Positions 1 through 10,045 of a DNA stretch of 64,000 nt are shown one piece after another. A program made the position numbers and the translations under genes. A model generated the notes under the pieces. The model worked only from the letters and a program-made list of their open reading frames with translations, was not told the DNA's origin and did no database searches. Numbering within the stretch: position 1 is the first letter of the stretch; every line of letters begins with the position of its first letter. Source of the DNA: Mytilisepta virgata (lineage: Eukaryota; Mollusca; Bivalvia; Mytilida; Mytilidae); the NCBI GenBank assembly GCA_028015205.1, contig CM051518.1, positions 28,710,501-28,774,500 on the forward strand. Reading direction: 5' to 3'.

Positions 1-1283
1 GAGTTGTTTTTAACAAATGCTATAAGATGATGATATAAATGATCAACATTTTGGAGACTTATGACTATACTTGTACCATTACACTCAGGCAGGCCAAAAT
101 AATTTCGTGCATGTGAATCAAATAGATATAATCTGTTTCCCTGCTTTATTACTAACGATGTTGATCCTTGAACACATATGAAGCAACCATCTGTTTCAAT
201 AAGAGATTCTTGAATAGCCTGATCAAGAGGCAAGACACCAGGGATATCAATGTTTTCATCCATATTGACCAAAGCAGCAAAAGATTCTTTCATATTTACA
301 CTCACTAACATGCCATTTAATTCTATTTGAGTTGGCAAGTCAGAAACTAAAAGCAAATCATTGTTGCCATGAATCCAGGTGTACAAGTCATTACCTTGAG
401 TAAGAATTGTATCTAACATTGAACAATTCCAAAGACTAACTGTAGACAACTTACTTTGAACTAATGCAACTAAACAATTAGCAACACATTGTTTCCCTGC
501 ATTTAAACCAAATCGTAGACTTCCTTGATGGAAACTGCCTCTTGCAATATGTTTGGACAAAGAATATGGCAAAATATAACATACCTCTTTATTTCCACAA
601 TCTGAGGAAGCTGCATTAGTAGTTGACTTTTCTGATGTTGGACATAACTCTAGCAGGTGACAATCGTCAAGTTCTATATCAGTAATACATTCAACAGCAG
701 TGTCAAGCATACTTTCAGGCTCATGTAGAAGTATGTTTTCAAGTTTGTTATTTAGCTGTTTATTAGTAGCTTTTTTGCTATTTAATTTCGTAATATCTTT
801 GCTATTTAATCTGCACATCATTTTGTAATTTAATTCTATTATACTGGTGCCCTCATTTGTAGGGTGTTCCACCAGTTTCGTCTGATCTGCAACGCCTAGC
901 TTTGGCGAGGGTACACTCGGTGGTGTACAAACCCACAGTGGGGAGTCAGAGCTCGGCGGCATATCCGTTTCGATACACAGACTTCCCTGAGATGATGCAG
1001 AACTCAGGGCATTAGGACAATTTTTCTCGCTAGCAGAGCTAGGAGAAGCCACTGTCCTGGCTAGGGGTTTCTCCTCATCCCGAGGTGCCATCCCCATGGA
1101 GGCTGGACAATTTTTCTCGCTAGTTAGACTAGGAGAAGCCATTGTCCTGGCTAGGGGTTTTTCCTCAGGTGAAGGTGCCAACCCCATGGAAGCAAATGGC
1201 TTTTCACTGGCCTGGCGCATCTTCCTCATCCTTTCTCTGTTTTCTCTAGCTCTTACGGCTTTGCTCTTAGCTTTACGACCCAT
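1..1283 (-). CDS. Helentron Rep/helicase polyprotein, N-terminal part (copy 1, truncated by window)
   Basis: This holds the first ~427 codons of the same protein described at 31591-39687 and reads identically where I compared them. It carries the basic N-terminus, the Ala/Ser/Pro-rich tandem repeat and most of the C76-like cysteine protease domain, including the GKQC cysteine and the LFDSH Asp/His. The frame is open to the window edge, so the missing part lies to the left. The start chosen is the ATG at 1283. The frame stays open for another 52 codons upstream with an earlier ATG at 1412, but a polypyrimidine tract ending in CAG sits directly before the ATG at 1283. I cannot tell whether this copy is intact beyond the edge. 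Confidence 0.75.
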   Translation of the reverse strand, partial: MGRKAKSKAVRARENRERMRKMRQASEKPFASMGLAPSPEEKPLARTMASPSLTSEKNCPASMGMAPRDEEKPLARTVASPSSASEKNCPNALSSASSQGSLCIETDMPPSSDSPLWVCTPPSVPSPKLGVADQTKLVEHPTNEGTSIIELNYKMMCRLNSKDITKLNSKKATNKQLNNKLENILLHEPESMLDTAVECITDIELDDCHLLELCPTSEKSTTNAASSDCGNKEVCYILPYSLSKHIARGSFHQGSLRFGLNAGKQCVANCLVALVQSKLSTVSLWNCSMLDTILTQGNDLYTWIHGNNDLLLVSDLPTQIELNGMLVSVNMKESFAALVNMDENIDIPGVLPLDQAIQESLIETDGCFICVQGSTSLVIKQGNRLYLFDSHARNYFGLPECNGTSIVISLQNVDHLYHHLIAFVKNN

Positions 1284-1610
1284 TTCTGAAAATAGAAAAA
1301 ACTTCTTATATTTTTTATATGTACCAATACTTTCTACATTATATAAGCAAACATGTTGCCAGATATTATAATTAAAAGCTTCGCCGAGCGCAGCATGATA
1401 CGACTTTAACATGTCGAACGCTGTACATTTTAGGCTCAATCAGGATATTCTTTTGCTCTGGACACATGCAGCCCATGGTGAACAGACAAAGGTTTTAGAG
1501 ACATGCTTTTCTGATGGACTTTCCACCCACATTTCGCTGCAGGGGGTAAAAAAAAAAAAATTTAAAATTTGTCTTTGCCTCTTGAAAAGAAAAATTATAA
1601 TTGGGAATAA

Positions 1611-1860
1611 TTTTTTTCCAAAATCAGACCAGAAATAAAACAATTACGATTTTGGCCCTTTTAGGCCCCTGATTACATAGCGGTAAAAATGGGGGGGGGT
1701 CGCATAAATGAATTCACCACTTGACAAGATATAAACTTGCAAAAATTTTTTTTTTAAAATCGGACCAGAAATAATAAAGTTATGATTTTGGCCCCTAACT
1801 ACATAACGATAACAAAAAGGGCACAAAAATGTATCCCCTACTTGACCAGTCAGGGGCATA
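1611..1860. repeat. Two-copy ~127-bp tandem repeat upstream of the polyprotein (copy 1)
   Basis: Two imperfect units each contain an AAAATC-GACCAGAAATAA block, then ATTTTGGCCC, then a TACATA-CG-TA segment and a CTTGAC end. The same pair is at 40010-40262. It lies about 330-580 bp upstream of the chosen ATG on the minus strand, so it could belong to the element's promoter or 5' UTR, but no known site is recognised in it. Confidence 0.6.
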
Positions 1861-2922
1861 ATCAAAAACAGATACAATGAAGTAGTGAATGAATTTCCAG
1901 ATACAGAAGACATCTACTTCTTGTTTATCAAAACTTTAAATTTTTCAGCTGTACTTTTAATCCATCACACTTTCTGTTCACTTTTCACTTGGCTATCACT
2001 CTTAGGTTGCTGGTGTTTGGTAACAAGCTTTAAATTGATACACTTTTAGATGCTCTAACATTTCCTTTCTGTTTGACAAAAAAATTATGCTTAAAACTAG
2101 ACAAAATTGTGAAATAGGTGTATCACTAGTGAGTATTGGCAGCTTAGGCTCACAGTTTGTTAATGTTTATACTATAGATGTAATAAAAGACGGAAAAAAA
2201 CTGTTTATTCTCTCTAATCAACACTACCAGTTGACTAATATAGGTCAACAAGCCTGGTCACACTAAATGAGCACCGTCTGTCATCTGTTAAAAATTTTTC
2301 AAAAAAGAAAATAATGGGATGTGGAATAAGTGTACGCGACACAACCCACATAACCAGCGGAAATTTAGAAACCACAACGAAGAACAGCCTTCTTTTAACT
2401 TAAAACTGATAATTAACGTATGGGTCTAATTATTAAGGTGTCAAAATCTGCAAAAAACTAATTTCGACTGAAAAGATACCAGCCAAAACACAGGTTTTTT
2501 GCCAGCAACTTGAAAATCATAACATAGTATAGTTAACATGTATACTAACATCTAAATGAATTAGTATGTAAAGAGCTACAATTTGAGTCAAAGGTAAAGG
2601 GTCAAGAATGATCCTAGCAACAAGGTAATGTTTATAATAAGTCCATAGCAATTATATATATTCTTAATAAAGACTACCTACTGAGTTTAAAGGTAAGTTT
2701 TTCCGGTTGGACCCTTTGTCCATAGCAACTGACATGTCCTTGGCAACCATATCTTCCTGACACTAGGCCACTTAAAATTGATGCTGGAACATACATCTTA
2801 ACTTGCAGCATATAATTAAAAAAAAAGATTCAAAAGTCCTTACCACTAGTACAGGATATCATAACTAATCAAAAACAGGGAAAGACCTCACATTTGTTCT
2901 CTGAACAAATGACTTTTTAATT

Positions 2923-4267
2923 ATTTTTTTTTTCTGCCCCAGATGTCAAAAAAGTGTCGCGACCTATCATTACGAAACTTAGTACTATTAAACGACACTA
3001 CTTGGGCTCGACTTGAGTCGGCCTGCGAAACCGATCTATTTTTAGTAACGGAGTTATCTGCCCCAGACCGTAAAACCTTGTGTGCAGATTAACTCAAAAA
3101 CCGTAACCGTTATCAAAAATCTGAAGTGGGGAAAATGTTGCTCAACTCCTGGACATGATTCGTCATGCAAAAAAAAATGTTCTGATAGACTTCCTGGTTA
3201 CGCGTTTTTGACCCGAAAAGTGTCGCGACAAGTCAAAATTTTTTTCTTCAAAACGGTAAGTCCTAGAGACTTGGGACCTTCACCAATCATCCTGGATGAC
3301 ATATGTTGCATTCAAAAATGTCAAGGTCAAAGTTCAAATCTCAAGGTCAGAGGTCATGGTACACCTTGTTATCAGGTTAACTCAAAAACCATACAAAATT
3401 TAAGCAGACATGTAATGGGGAAAATACTTGTCTCATTTAGACCTTTATTTGATATAAGGGTCGAACCCTGTACGACAAACGGTTTTCGAGTTATAGCCCT
3501 TAACGCGTTTCGGCTAAATGGTTTTTGGCCTATAACTTGAAAATGGTTCGAGATAACATAGTAAACATATGGGTTATTGGTGACCGTCAACTTATTCCCT
3601 TCAATTTAAAATCAAACTTGATTGGCTAATGGCGGCCATTTTCAAAATGGCCGACACTGTAAACAGTTTTTGTGGAAAAGCATGTAAACCGTACAAAATT
3701 GAAGCAGACAATACATGGGAAAATTGTTCGTCACGTCGAAATCTACAAAAAAGTCTTCAGGACCGAAACCGTAAAACTTGTCGTTTTTGAGTTATTGCAC
3801 TTGATTTGTATGTTAAAACTGGTTTTTTGCTTATAACTTGAAAACCGTATTAGATAGTATAGTAAACATGTATACTTAAATGAATCAGTATGCAAAGACC
3901 TACAATTTGAGTCAAAGGTCAAAGGTCATGGGTCAAGGTCATTCCCTAGCAACAAGGTAACGTTAATGAAAAGTCCATAGCAACCATATGTATTCTTAAC
4001 CAACACTACCTTCTGAGTTTAGAATTAAGTTTTATAACCGGAAGTGACCTTCTGTCCATAGCAACCGACAAAGTCCTTAACAACCATACTTTTTCTGACA
4101 CTAGGCCCCTTGATCTTTATTCTGGAACCTATATGATAACTATTGGCAACATTTTATCGTAAACAAAATGACTTAATTGTCTTAAGTATTTGTATAGGAC
4201 ACCATAACACTAACTAGAGACGGGGAAAGACCTCACATTTGTTCTCTGAACAAATGACTTTTTAATT
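2923..4267 (+). mobile_element. Non-autonomous Helentron, family B, copy B1 (headless)
   Basis: The unit starts in a T-rich tract after ATTATT, then CTGCCCCAGATGTC, and ends with GGGGAAAGACCT, the CATTTGTTC/GAACAAATG hairpin and TTTTTAATT. Its first ~900 bp match the left end of the autonomous element (28230-29140) and its tail is the same type, so family B looks like an internally deleted derivative of that element. There is no head hairpin at its left edge; it directly follows the autonomous tail. In the nesting model its head lies to the left of the window. One DR1-type site is broken here (AAGTTCA instead of AAGGTCA near 3328). Short reading frames inside are repeat by-products. Confidence 0.8.
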
Positions 4268-4270
4268 ATT

Positions 4271-6135
4271 AAGGTCTTTCCCACTACAGTGGAAAGACCT
4301 TATTGTATTTCTTCTGATTATTATTATTATTATTCTTCTTTTCCGCGGTCACTATAACAAAAGTGTCGCGACATATCTTTACGATACTTGGTACCATTAT
4401 TCGGTCATACTCTGACTCGCTTTGACTGACCCTGCGAAACCGATCTATTTTTAGTAACAGAGTTATCTGCCCGACATTCAAAAACCTTGTTTGCAGATAA
4501 ACTCAGAAACCGTAACCGTTATCAAAAATCTGAAGCGGGGGAAATGTTGCTAGACTCCTGGTCATGATTCGTCACGCAAAAAAAAACATTTCGATCAACT
4601 TCCTAGTTACGCGTTTTTGACTCGAAAAGTGTCGCGACTCGTCAAATTTTTTTTCTTCAAAACGGTTAGTCCTAGAGACTTGGGACCTTCACCAATCATC
4701 CTGGATGACATATGTTGCATTCAAAAATGTCAAGGTCAAAGGTCAAATCTCAAGGTCAGAGGTCATGGTACACCTTGTTATCAGGTTAACTCTAAAACCA
4801 TACAAAATTTAAGCAGACATGTAATGGGGAAAATACTTGTCTCATTTAGACCTTTATTTGATATAAAGGGTCGAACCCTGTACGACAAACGGTTTTCGAG
4901 TTATAGCCCTTAACGCGTTTCGGCTAAATGGTTTTTGGCCTATAACTTGAAAATGGTTCGAGATAACATAGTAAACATATGGGTTATTGGTGACCGTCAA
5001 CTTATTCCCTTCAATTTAAAATCAAACTCGATTGGCTAATGGCGGCCATTTTCAAAATGGCCGACACTGTAAACAGTTTTTGTGGAAAAGCACGTAAACC
5101 GTACAAAATTGAAGCAGACAATACCTGGGAAAATTGTTCGTCACGTCGAAATCTACAAAAAAGTCTTCAGGACCGAAACCGTAAGTTCTACGATGACTCC
5201 TTAAAGAGTTACTGCCCCTGACGTATGTTTGTTTTATACTATATCTCGAAAACCATTATAGATATGAAGAAAATGTTAATACAAAAAAAGATCAGTTACA
5301 AAAGATCTACATTTTAGTACCAAGGTCAAAAGTCAGATATCAAGGTCATCCAAAAAGCCCTTAGCAACCGATGGAAAAGTACCTAGCAACCATATATATT
5401 TATGTTCAGGATCATATTATAGAGCCATAGAGGTCAAAATGGAAGGTCAAGGGTCAAGGTCATCGAAAAAGTCCTTAGTAACCGACGGAAAAGTACCTAG
5501 CAACCATATATATTTATGCTGAGGATCATATTATAGAGCCATAGAGGTCAAAATTGAAGGTCAACGATCAAGGTCATTGAAAAAGTCCTTAGCAACCGAT
5601 GGAAAAGTACCTAGCAACCATATATATTTCTGTTCAGAATCCTGTTTTAGAGCTGTAGAGGTGAAAATGGAAGGTCAAGGTCATCGAAAAAGCCCTTAGC
5701 AACCGATTGAAAAGTACCTAGCAACCATATATATTTATGTTCAGAATCCTGATTTAGAGCTGTAGAGGTGAAAATGGAAGGTCAAGGGTCAAGGTCAATG
5801 AAAAAGTCCTTAGCAACCGATAGAAAAGTACCTAGCAACCATATATATTTATGTTCAGGACCCTATTTTAGAGCTGTAGAGATCAAAATGGAAGGTCATG
5901 GTCAAGGTCATAGAAAAAGTCATTAGCAACCGATGTAAAAGTACCTAGCAACCATATATATCTATGTTCAGGAACCTCTTTCAGAGCTGTAGAGGTCAAA
6001 TCAAAGGTCAATGGTCAAGGTCATGGTGACAGAGTCCTATATTTTGACTAATATCCTTAGCAACTGAGGATTAAAAGGTCAATTTGACACGGGAAAGACC
6101 TTGCAATTGTTCTCTGAACAATTGTCTTTTTAATT
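4271..6135 (+). mobile_element. Non-autonomous Helentron, family A, copy A1 (with head)
   Basis: This is the reference family A unit. In order: head hairpin at 4271-4301 (11-bp stem AAGGTCTTTCC/GGAAAGACCTT), a TTCTGATT(ATT)n spacer, and a body beginning TTCCGCGGTCAC. Next come two DR1-type AGGTCA pairs at 4733-4745 and 4753-4765, a GGCCATTTT/AAAATGGCC inverted repeat near 5044-5062, and a 6-copy minisatellite of about 115 bp (about 5343-6030). The tail is GGGAAAGACCTT plus hairpin CAATTGTTC-TCT-GAACAATTG and TTTTTAATT. There is no coding capacity beyond short frames that recur only because the DNA repeats. It fits a HINE (Helentron-associated interspersed element). Confidence 0.8.
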
Positions 6136-8068
6136 ATTATTCTTCTTCTTCTTTTCCGCGGTCACTATAACAAAAGTGTCGCGACATATCTTTACGATAC
6201 TTGGTACCATTATTCGGTCATACTCTGACTCGCTTTGACTGACCCTGCGAAACCGATCTATTTTAAGAAACGGAGTTATCTGCCCGACATTCAAAAACCT
6301 TGTGTGCAGATAAACTCAGAAACCGTAACCGTTATCAAAAATCTGAAGCGGGGGAAATGTTGCTAGACTCCTGGTCATGATTCGTCACGCAAAAAAAAAC
6401 ATTTCGATTAACTTCCTAGTTACGCGTTTTTGACTCGAAAAGTGTCGCGACTCGTCAGTTTTTTTTTGTTCAAAACGGTTAGTCCTAGAGACTTGGGACC
6501 TTCACCAATCATCCTGGATGACATATGTTGCATTCAAAAATGTCAAGGTCAAAGGTCAAATCTCAAGGTCAGAGGTCATGGTACACCTTGTTATCAGGTT
6601 AACTCAAAAACCATACAAAATTTAAGCAGACATGTAATGGGGAAAATACTTGTCTCATTTAGACCTTTATTTGATATAAAGAGTCGAACCCTGTACGACA
6701 AACGGTTTTCGAGTTATAGCCCTTAACGCGTTTCGGCTAAATGGTTTTTGGCCTATAACTTGAAAATGGTTCGAGATAACATAGTAAACATATGGGTTAT
6801 TGGTGACCGTCAACTTATTCCCTTCAATTTAAAATCAAACTCGATTGGCTAATGGCGGCCATTTTCAAAATGGCCGACACTGTAAACAGTTTTTGTGGAA
6901 AAGCACGTAAACCGTACAAAATTGAAGCAGACAATACATGGGAAAATTGTTCGTCACGTCGAAATCTACAAAAAAGTCTTCAGGACCGAAACCGTAAGTT
7001 CTACGATGACTCCTTAAAGAGTTACTGCCCCTGACGTATGTTTGTTTTATACTATATCTCGAAAACCATTATAGATATGAAGAAAATGTTAATACAAAAA
7101 AAGATCAGTTACAAAAGATCTACATTTTAGTACCAAGGTCAAAAGTCAGATATCAAGGTCATCCAAAAAGCCCTTAGCAACCGATGGAAAAGTACCTAGC
7201 AACCATATATATTTATGTTCAGGATCATATTATAGAGCCATAGAGGTCAAAATGGAAGGTCAAGGGTCAAGGTCATCGAAAAAGTCCTTAGTAACCGACG
7301 GAAAAGTACCTAGCAACCATATATATTTATGCTGAGGATCATATTATAGAGCCATAGAGGTCAAAATTGAAGGTCAAGGATCAAGGTCATTGAAAAAGTC
7401 CTTAGCAACCGATGGAAAAGTACCTAGCAACCATATATATTTATGCTGAGGATCATATTATAGAGCCATAGAGGTCAAAATTGAAGGTCAAGGATCAAGG
7501 TCATTGAAAAAGTCTTTAGCAACTGATGGAAAAGTACCTAGCAACCATATATATTTATGCTCAGGATCATATTATAGAGCCATAGAGGTCAAAATGGAAG
7601 GTCAAAATCAAGGTCATTGAAAAAGTCCTTAGCAACCGATGGAAAAGTACCTAGCAACCATATATATTTCTGTTCAGAATCCTGTTTTAGAGCTGTAGAG
7701 GTGAAAATGGAAGGTCAAGGGTCAAGGTCAATGAAAAAGTCCTTAGCAACCGATAGAAAAGTACCCAGCAACCATATATATTTATGTTCAGGACCCTATT
7801 TTAGAGCTGTAGAGATCAAAATGGAAGGTCATGGTCAAGGTCATAGAAAAAGTCATTAGCAACCGATGTAAAAGTACCTAGCAACCATATATATCTATGT
7901 TCAGGAACCTCTTTCAGAGCTGTAGAGGTCAAATCAAAGGTCAATGGTCAAGGTCATGGTGACAGAGTCCTATATTTTGACTAATATCCTTAGCAACTGA
8001 GGATTAAAAAGTCAATTTGACACGGGAAAGACCTTGCAATTGTTCTCTGAACAAATGTCTTTTTAATT
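6136..8068 (+). mobile_element. Non-autonomous Helentron, family A, copy A2 (headless)
   Basis: It starts directly at ATTATTCTTCTTC after the A1 tail with no head hairpin. There are seven minisatellite copies; the GCTGAGG variant is repeated twice. The tail hairpin is mispaired: the left arm is CAATTGTTC but the right arm is GAACAAATG, the B/C-type arm, so one base pair is lost. No head inside the window can be assigned to it under the nesting model. Confidence 0.78.
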
Positions 8069-8175
8069 AAGGTCTTTCCCACTACAGTGGAAAGACCTTA
8101 TTGTATTTCTTCTGATTATTAAGGTCTTTCCCACTACAGTGGAAAGACCTTATTGTATTTCTTCTGATTATTATT
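8069..8175 (+). repeat. Two orphan family A heads
   Basis: Two complete head hairpins (8069-8099 and 8121-8151) are each followed by TATTGTATTTCTTCTGATT and a short ATT run, then interrupted by the next head rather than by a body. Under the nesting model they are the severed heads of A5 (8069) and A4 (8121), both of which are headless family A bodies further right. Confidence 0.75.
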
Positions 8176-10045
8176 AAGGTCTTTCCCACTACAGTGGAAA
8201 GACCTTACTGTATTTCTTCTGATTATTATTATTATTATTCTTCTTTTCCGCGGTCACTATAACAAAAGTGTCGCGACATATCTTTACGATACTTGGTACC
8301 ATTATTCGGTCATACTCTGACTCGCTTTGACTGACCCTGCGAAACCGATCTATTTTTAGTAACGGAGTTATCTGCCCGACATTCAAAAACCTTGTTTGCA
8401 GATAAACTCAGAAACCGTAACCGTTATCAAAAATCTGAAGCGGGGGAAATGTTGCTAGACTCCTGGTCATGATTCGTCACGCAAAAAAGAAAATTTCGAT
8501 CAACTTCCTGGTTACGCGTTTTTGACTCGAAAAGTGTCGCGACTCGTCAAAATTTTTTCTTCAAAACGGTAAGTCCTAGAGACTTGGGACCTTCACCAAT
8601 CATCCTGGATGACATATGTTGCATTCAAAAATGTCAATGTCAAAGGTCAAATCTCAAGGTCAGAGGTCATGGTACACCTTGTTATCAAGTTAACTCAAAA
8701 ACCATACAAAATTTAAGCAGACATGTAATGGGGAAAATACTTGTCTCATTAAGACCTTTATTTGATATAAAGGGTCGAACCCTGTACGACAAACGGTTTT
8801 CGAGTTATAGCCCTTAACGCGTTTCGGCTAAATGGTTTTTGGCCTATAACTTGAAAATGGTTCGAGATAACATAGTAAACATATGGGTTATTGGTGACCG
8901 TCAACTTATTCCCTTCAATTTAAAATCAAACTCGATTGGCTAATGGCGGCCATTTTCAAAATGGCCGACACTGTAAACAGTTTTTGTGGAAAAGCACGTA
9001 AACCGTACAAAATTGAAGCAGACAATACATGGGAAAATTGTTCGTCACGTCGAAATCTACAGAAAAGTCTTCAGGACCGAAACCGTAAGTTCTACGATGA
9101 CTCCTTAAAGAGTTACTGCCCCTGACATATGTTTGTTTTATACTATATCTCGAAAACCATTATAGATATGAAGAAAATGTTAATACAAAAAAAGATCAGT
9201 TACAAAAGATCTACATTTTAGTACCAAGGTCAAAAGTCAGATATCAAGGTCATCCAAAAAGCCCTTAGCAACCGATGGAAAAGTACCTAGCAACCATATA
9301 TATTTATGTTCAGGATCATATTATAGAGCCATAGAGGTCAAAATGGAAGGTCAAGGGTCAAGGTCATCGAAAAAGTCCTTAGTAACCGACGGAAAAGTAC
9401 CTAGCAACCATATATATTTATGCTGAGGATCATATTATAGAGCCATAGAGGTCAAAATTGAAGGTCAAGGATCAAGGTCATTGAAAAAGTCCTTAGCAAC
9501 CGATGGAAAAGTACCTAGCAACCATATATATTTATGCTCAGGATCATATTATAGAGCCATAGAGGTCAAAATGGAAGGTCAAAATCAAGGTCATTGAAAA
9601 AGTCCTTAGCAACCGATGGAAAAGTACCTAGCAACCATATATATTTCTGTTCAGAATCCTGTTTTAGAGCTGTGGAGGTGAAAATGGAAGGTCAAGGGTC
9701 AAGGTCAATGAAAAAGTCCTTAGCAACCGATAGAAAAGTACCTAGCAACCATATATATTTATGTTCAGGACCCTATTTTAGAGCTGTAGAGATCAAAATG
9801 GAAGGTCATGGTCAAGGTCATAGAAAAAGTCATTAGCAACCGATGTAAAAGTACCTAGCAACCATATATATCTATGTTCAGGAACCTCTTTCAGAGCTGT
9901 AGAGGTCAAATCAAAGGTCAATGGTCAAGGTCATGGTGACAGAGTCCTATATTTTGACTAATATCCTTAGCAACTGAGGATTAAAAGGTCAATTTGACAC
10001 GGGAAAGACCTTGCAATTGTTCTCTGAACAATTGTCTTTTTAATT
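8176..10045 (+). mobile_element. Non-autonomous Helentron, family A, copy A3 (with head)
   Basis: The head at 8176-8206 carries ACTG rather than ATTG after the stem. The body has a private AAAAAAGAAAATTTCG tract, a shortened T-run near 8551, and AATGTCAATGTCAAAGG, which breaks the first DR1 site. All three features recur in A14 at 53341, so these two form a subfamily. There are six minisatellite copies. Confidence 0.78.

Larger units (their letters stand above)
1..2922 (-). mobile_element. Autonomous Helentron, copy 1 (partial, cut by the window start)
   Basis: This stretch matches 38405-41323 almost base for base. The only differences I found are homopolymer lengths: an A-run near 1548-1560 (13 versus 12) and a G-run near 1691 (9 versus 7). 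It holds the first part of the minus-strand polyprotein gene, about 1.5 kb of upstream sequence and the tail terminus. The tail consists of GGGAAAGACCT, a hairpin (CATTTGTTC, loop TCT, GAACAAATG) and TTTTTAATT ending at 2922. The right flank is a headless family B body, whereas copy 2 is followed by a family A head. The two copies therefore end at the same internal point but sit in different contexts, as expected for two insertions of one recently active element. Confidence 0.85.

Noticed and set aside
1096..1371. Plus-strand 91-codon frame (also at 39500-39775)
   Set aside because: It is antisense to the polyprotein N-terminus. The minus-strand frame is clearly the real one.
3372..3590. 72-codon minus-strand frame seen in B units
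   Set aside because: It is antisense to the repeated body, is identical wherever the DNA is identical, and has no domain.
4617..4913. Repeated ~98-codon frame in A units as a gene
   Set aside because: It recurs because the DNA unit is repeated. It crosses a T-run of variable length, has no recognisable domain, and overlaps the DR1-type repeats.
5044..5062. GGCCATTTT/AAAATGGCC inverted repeat as a transposon end or YY1 site
   Set aside because: It is internal to every A, B and C body and not at a boundary. The YY1 resemblance is partial and unsupported.
5390..5410. CCTAGCAACC motifs as RFX X-boxes
   Set aside because: Only the right half (AGCAAC) fits. The left half does not match GTNRCC, so the call would rest on half a site.
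7617..7859. 80-codon repeated frame (two similar halves) as a repeat protein
   Set aside because: It is a translation of two minisatellite units. The frame is closed by stops in neighbouring units, and its length follows the unit count.
4271..8206. Head hairpins as a CRISPR-like array or as Rho-independent terminators
   Set aside because: The window is eukaryotic. The hairpins are transposon ends, spaced irregularly, and the sequence between them is repeated rather than unique spacers.
8189..8386. Minus-strand ~65-codon frames with poly-Asn
   Set aside because: The Asn run is (AAT)n read in frame across the head spacer. The frame ends inside the head hairpin and has no protein features.
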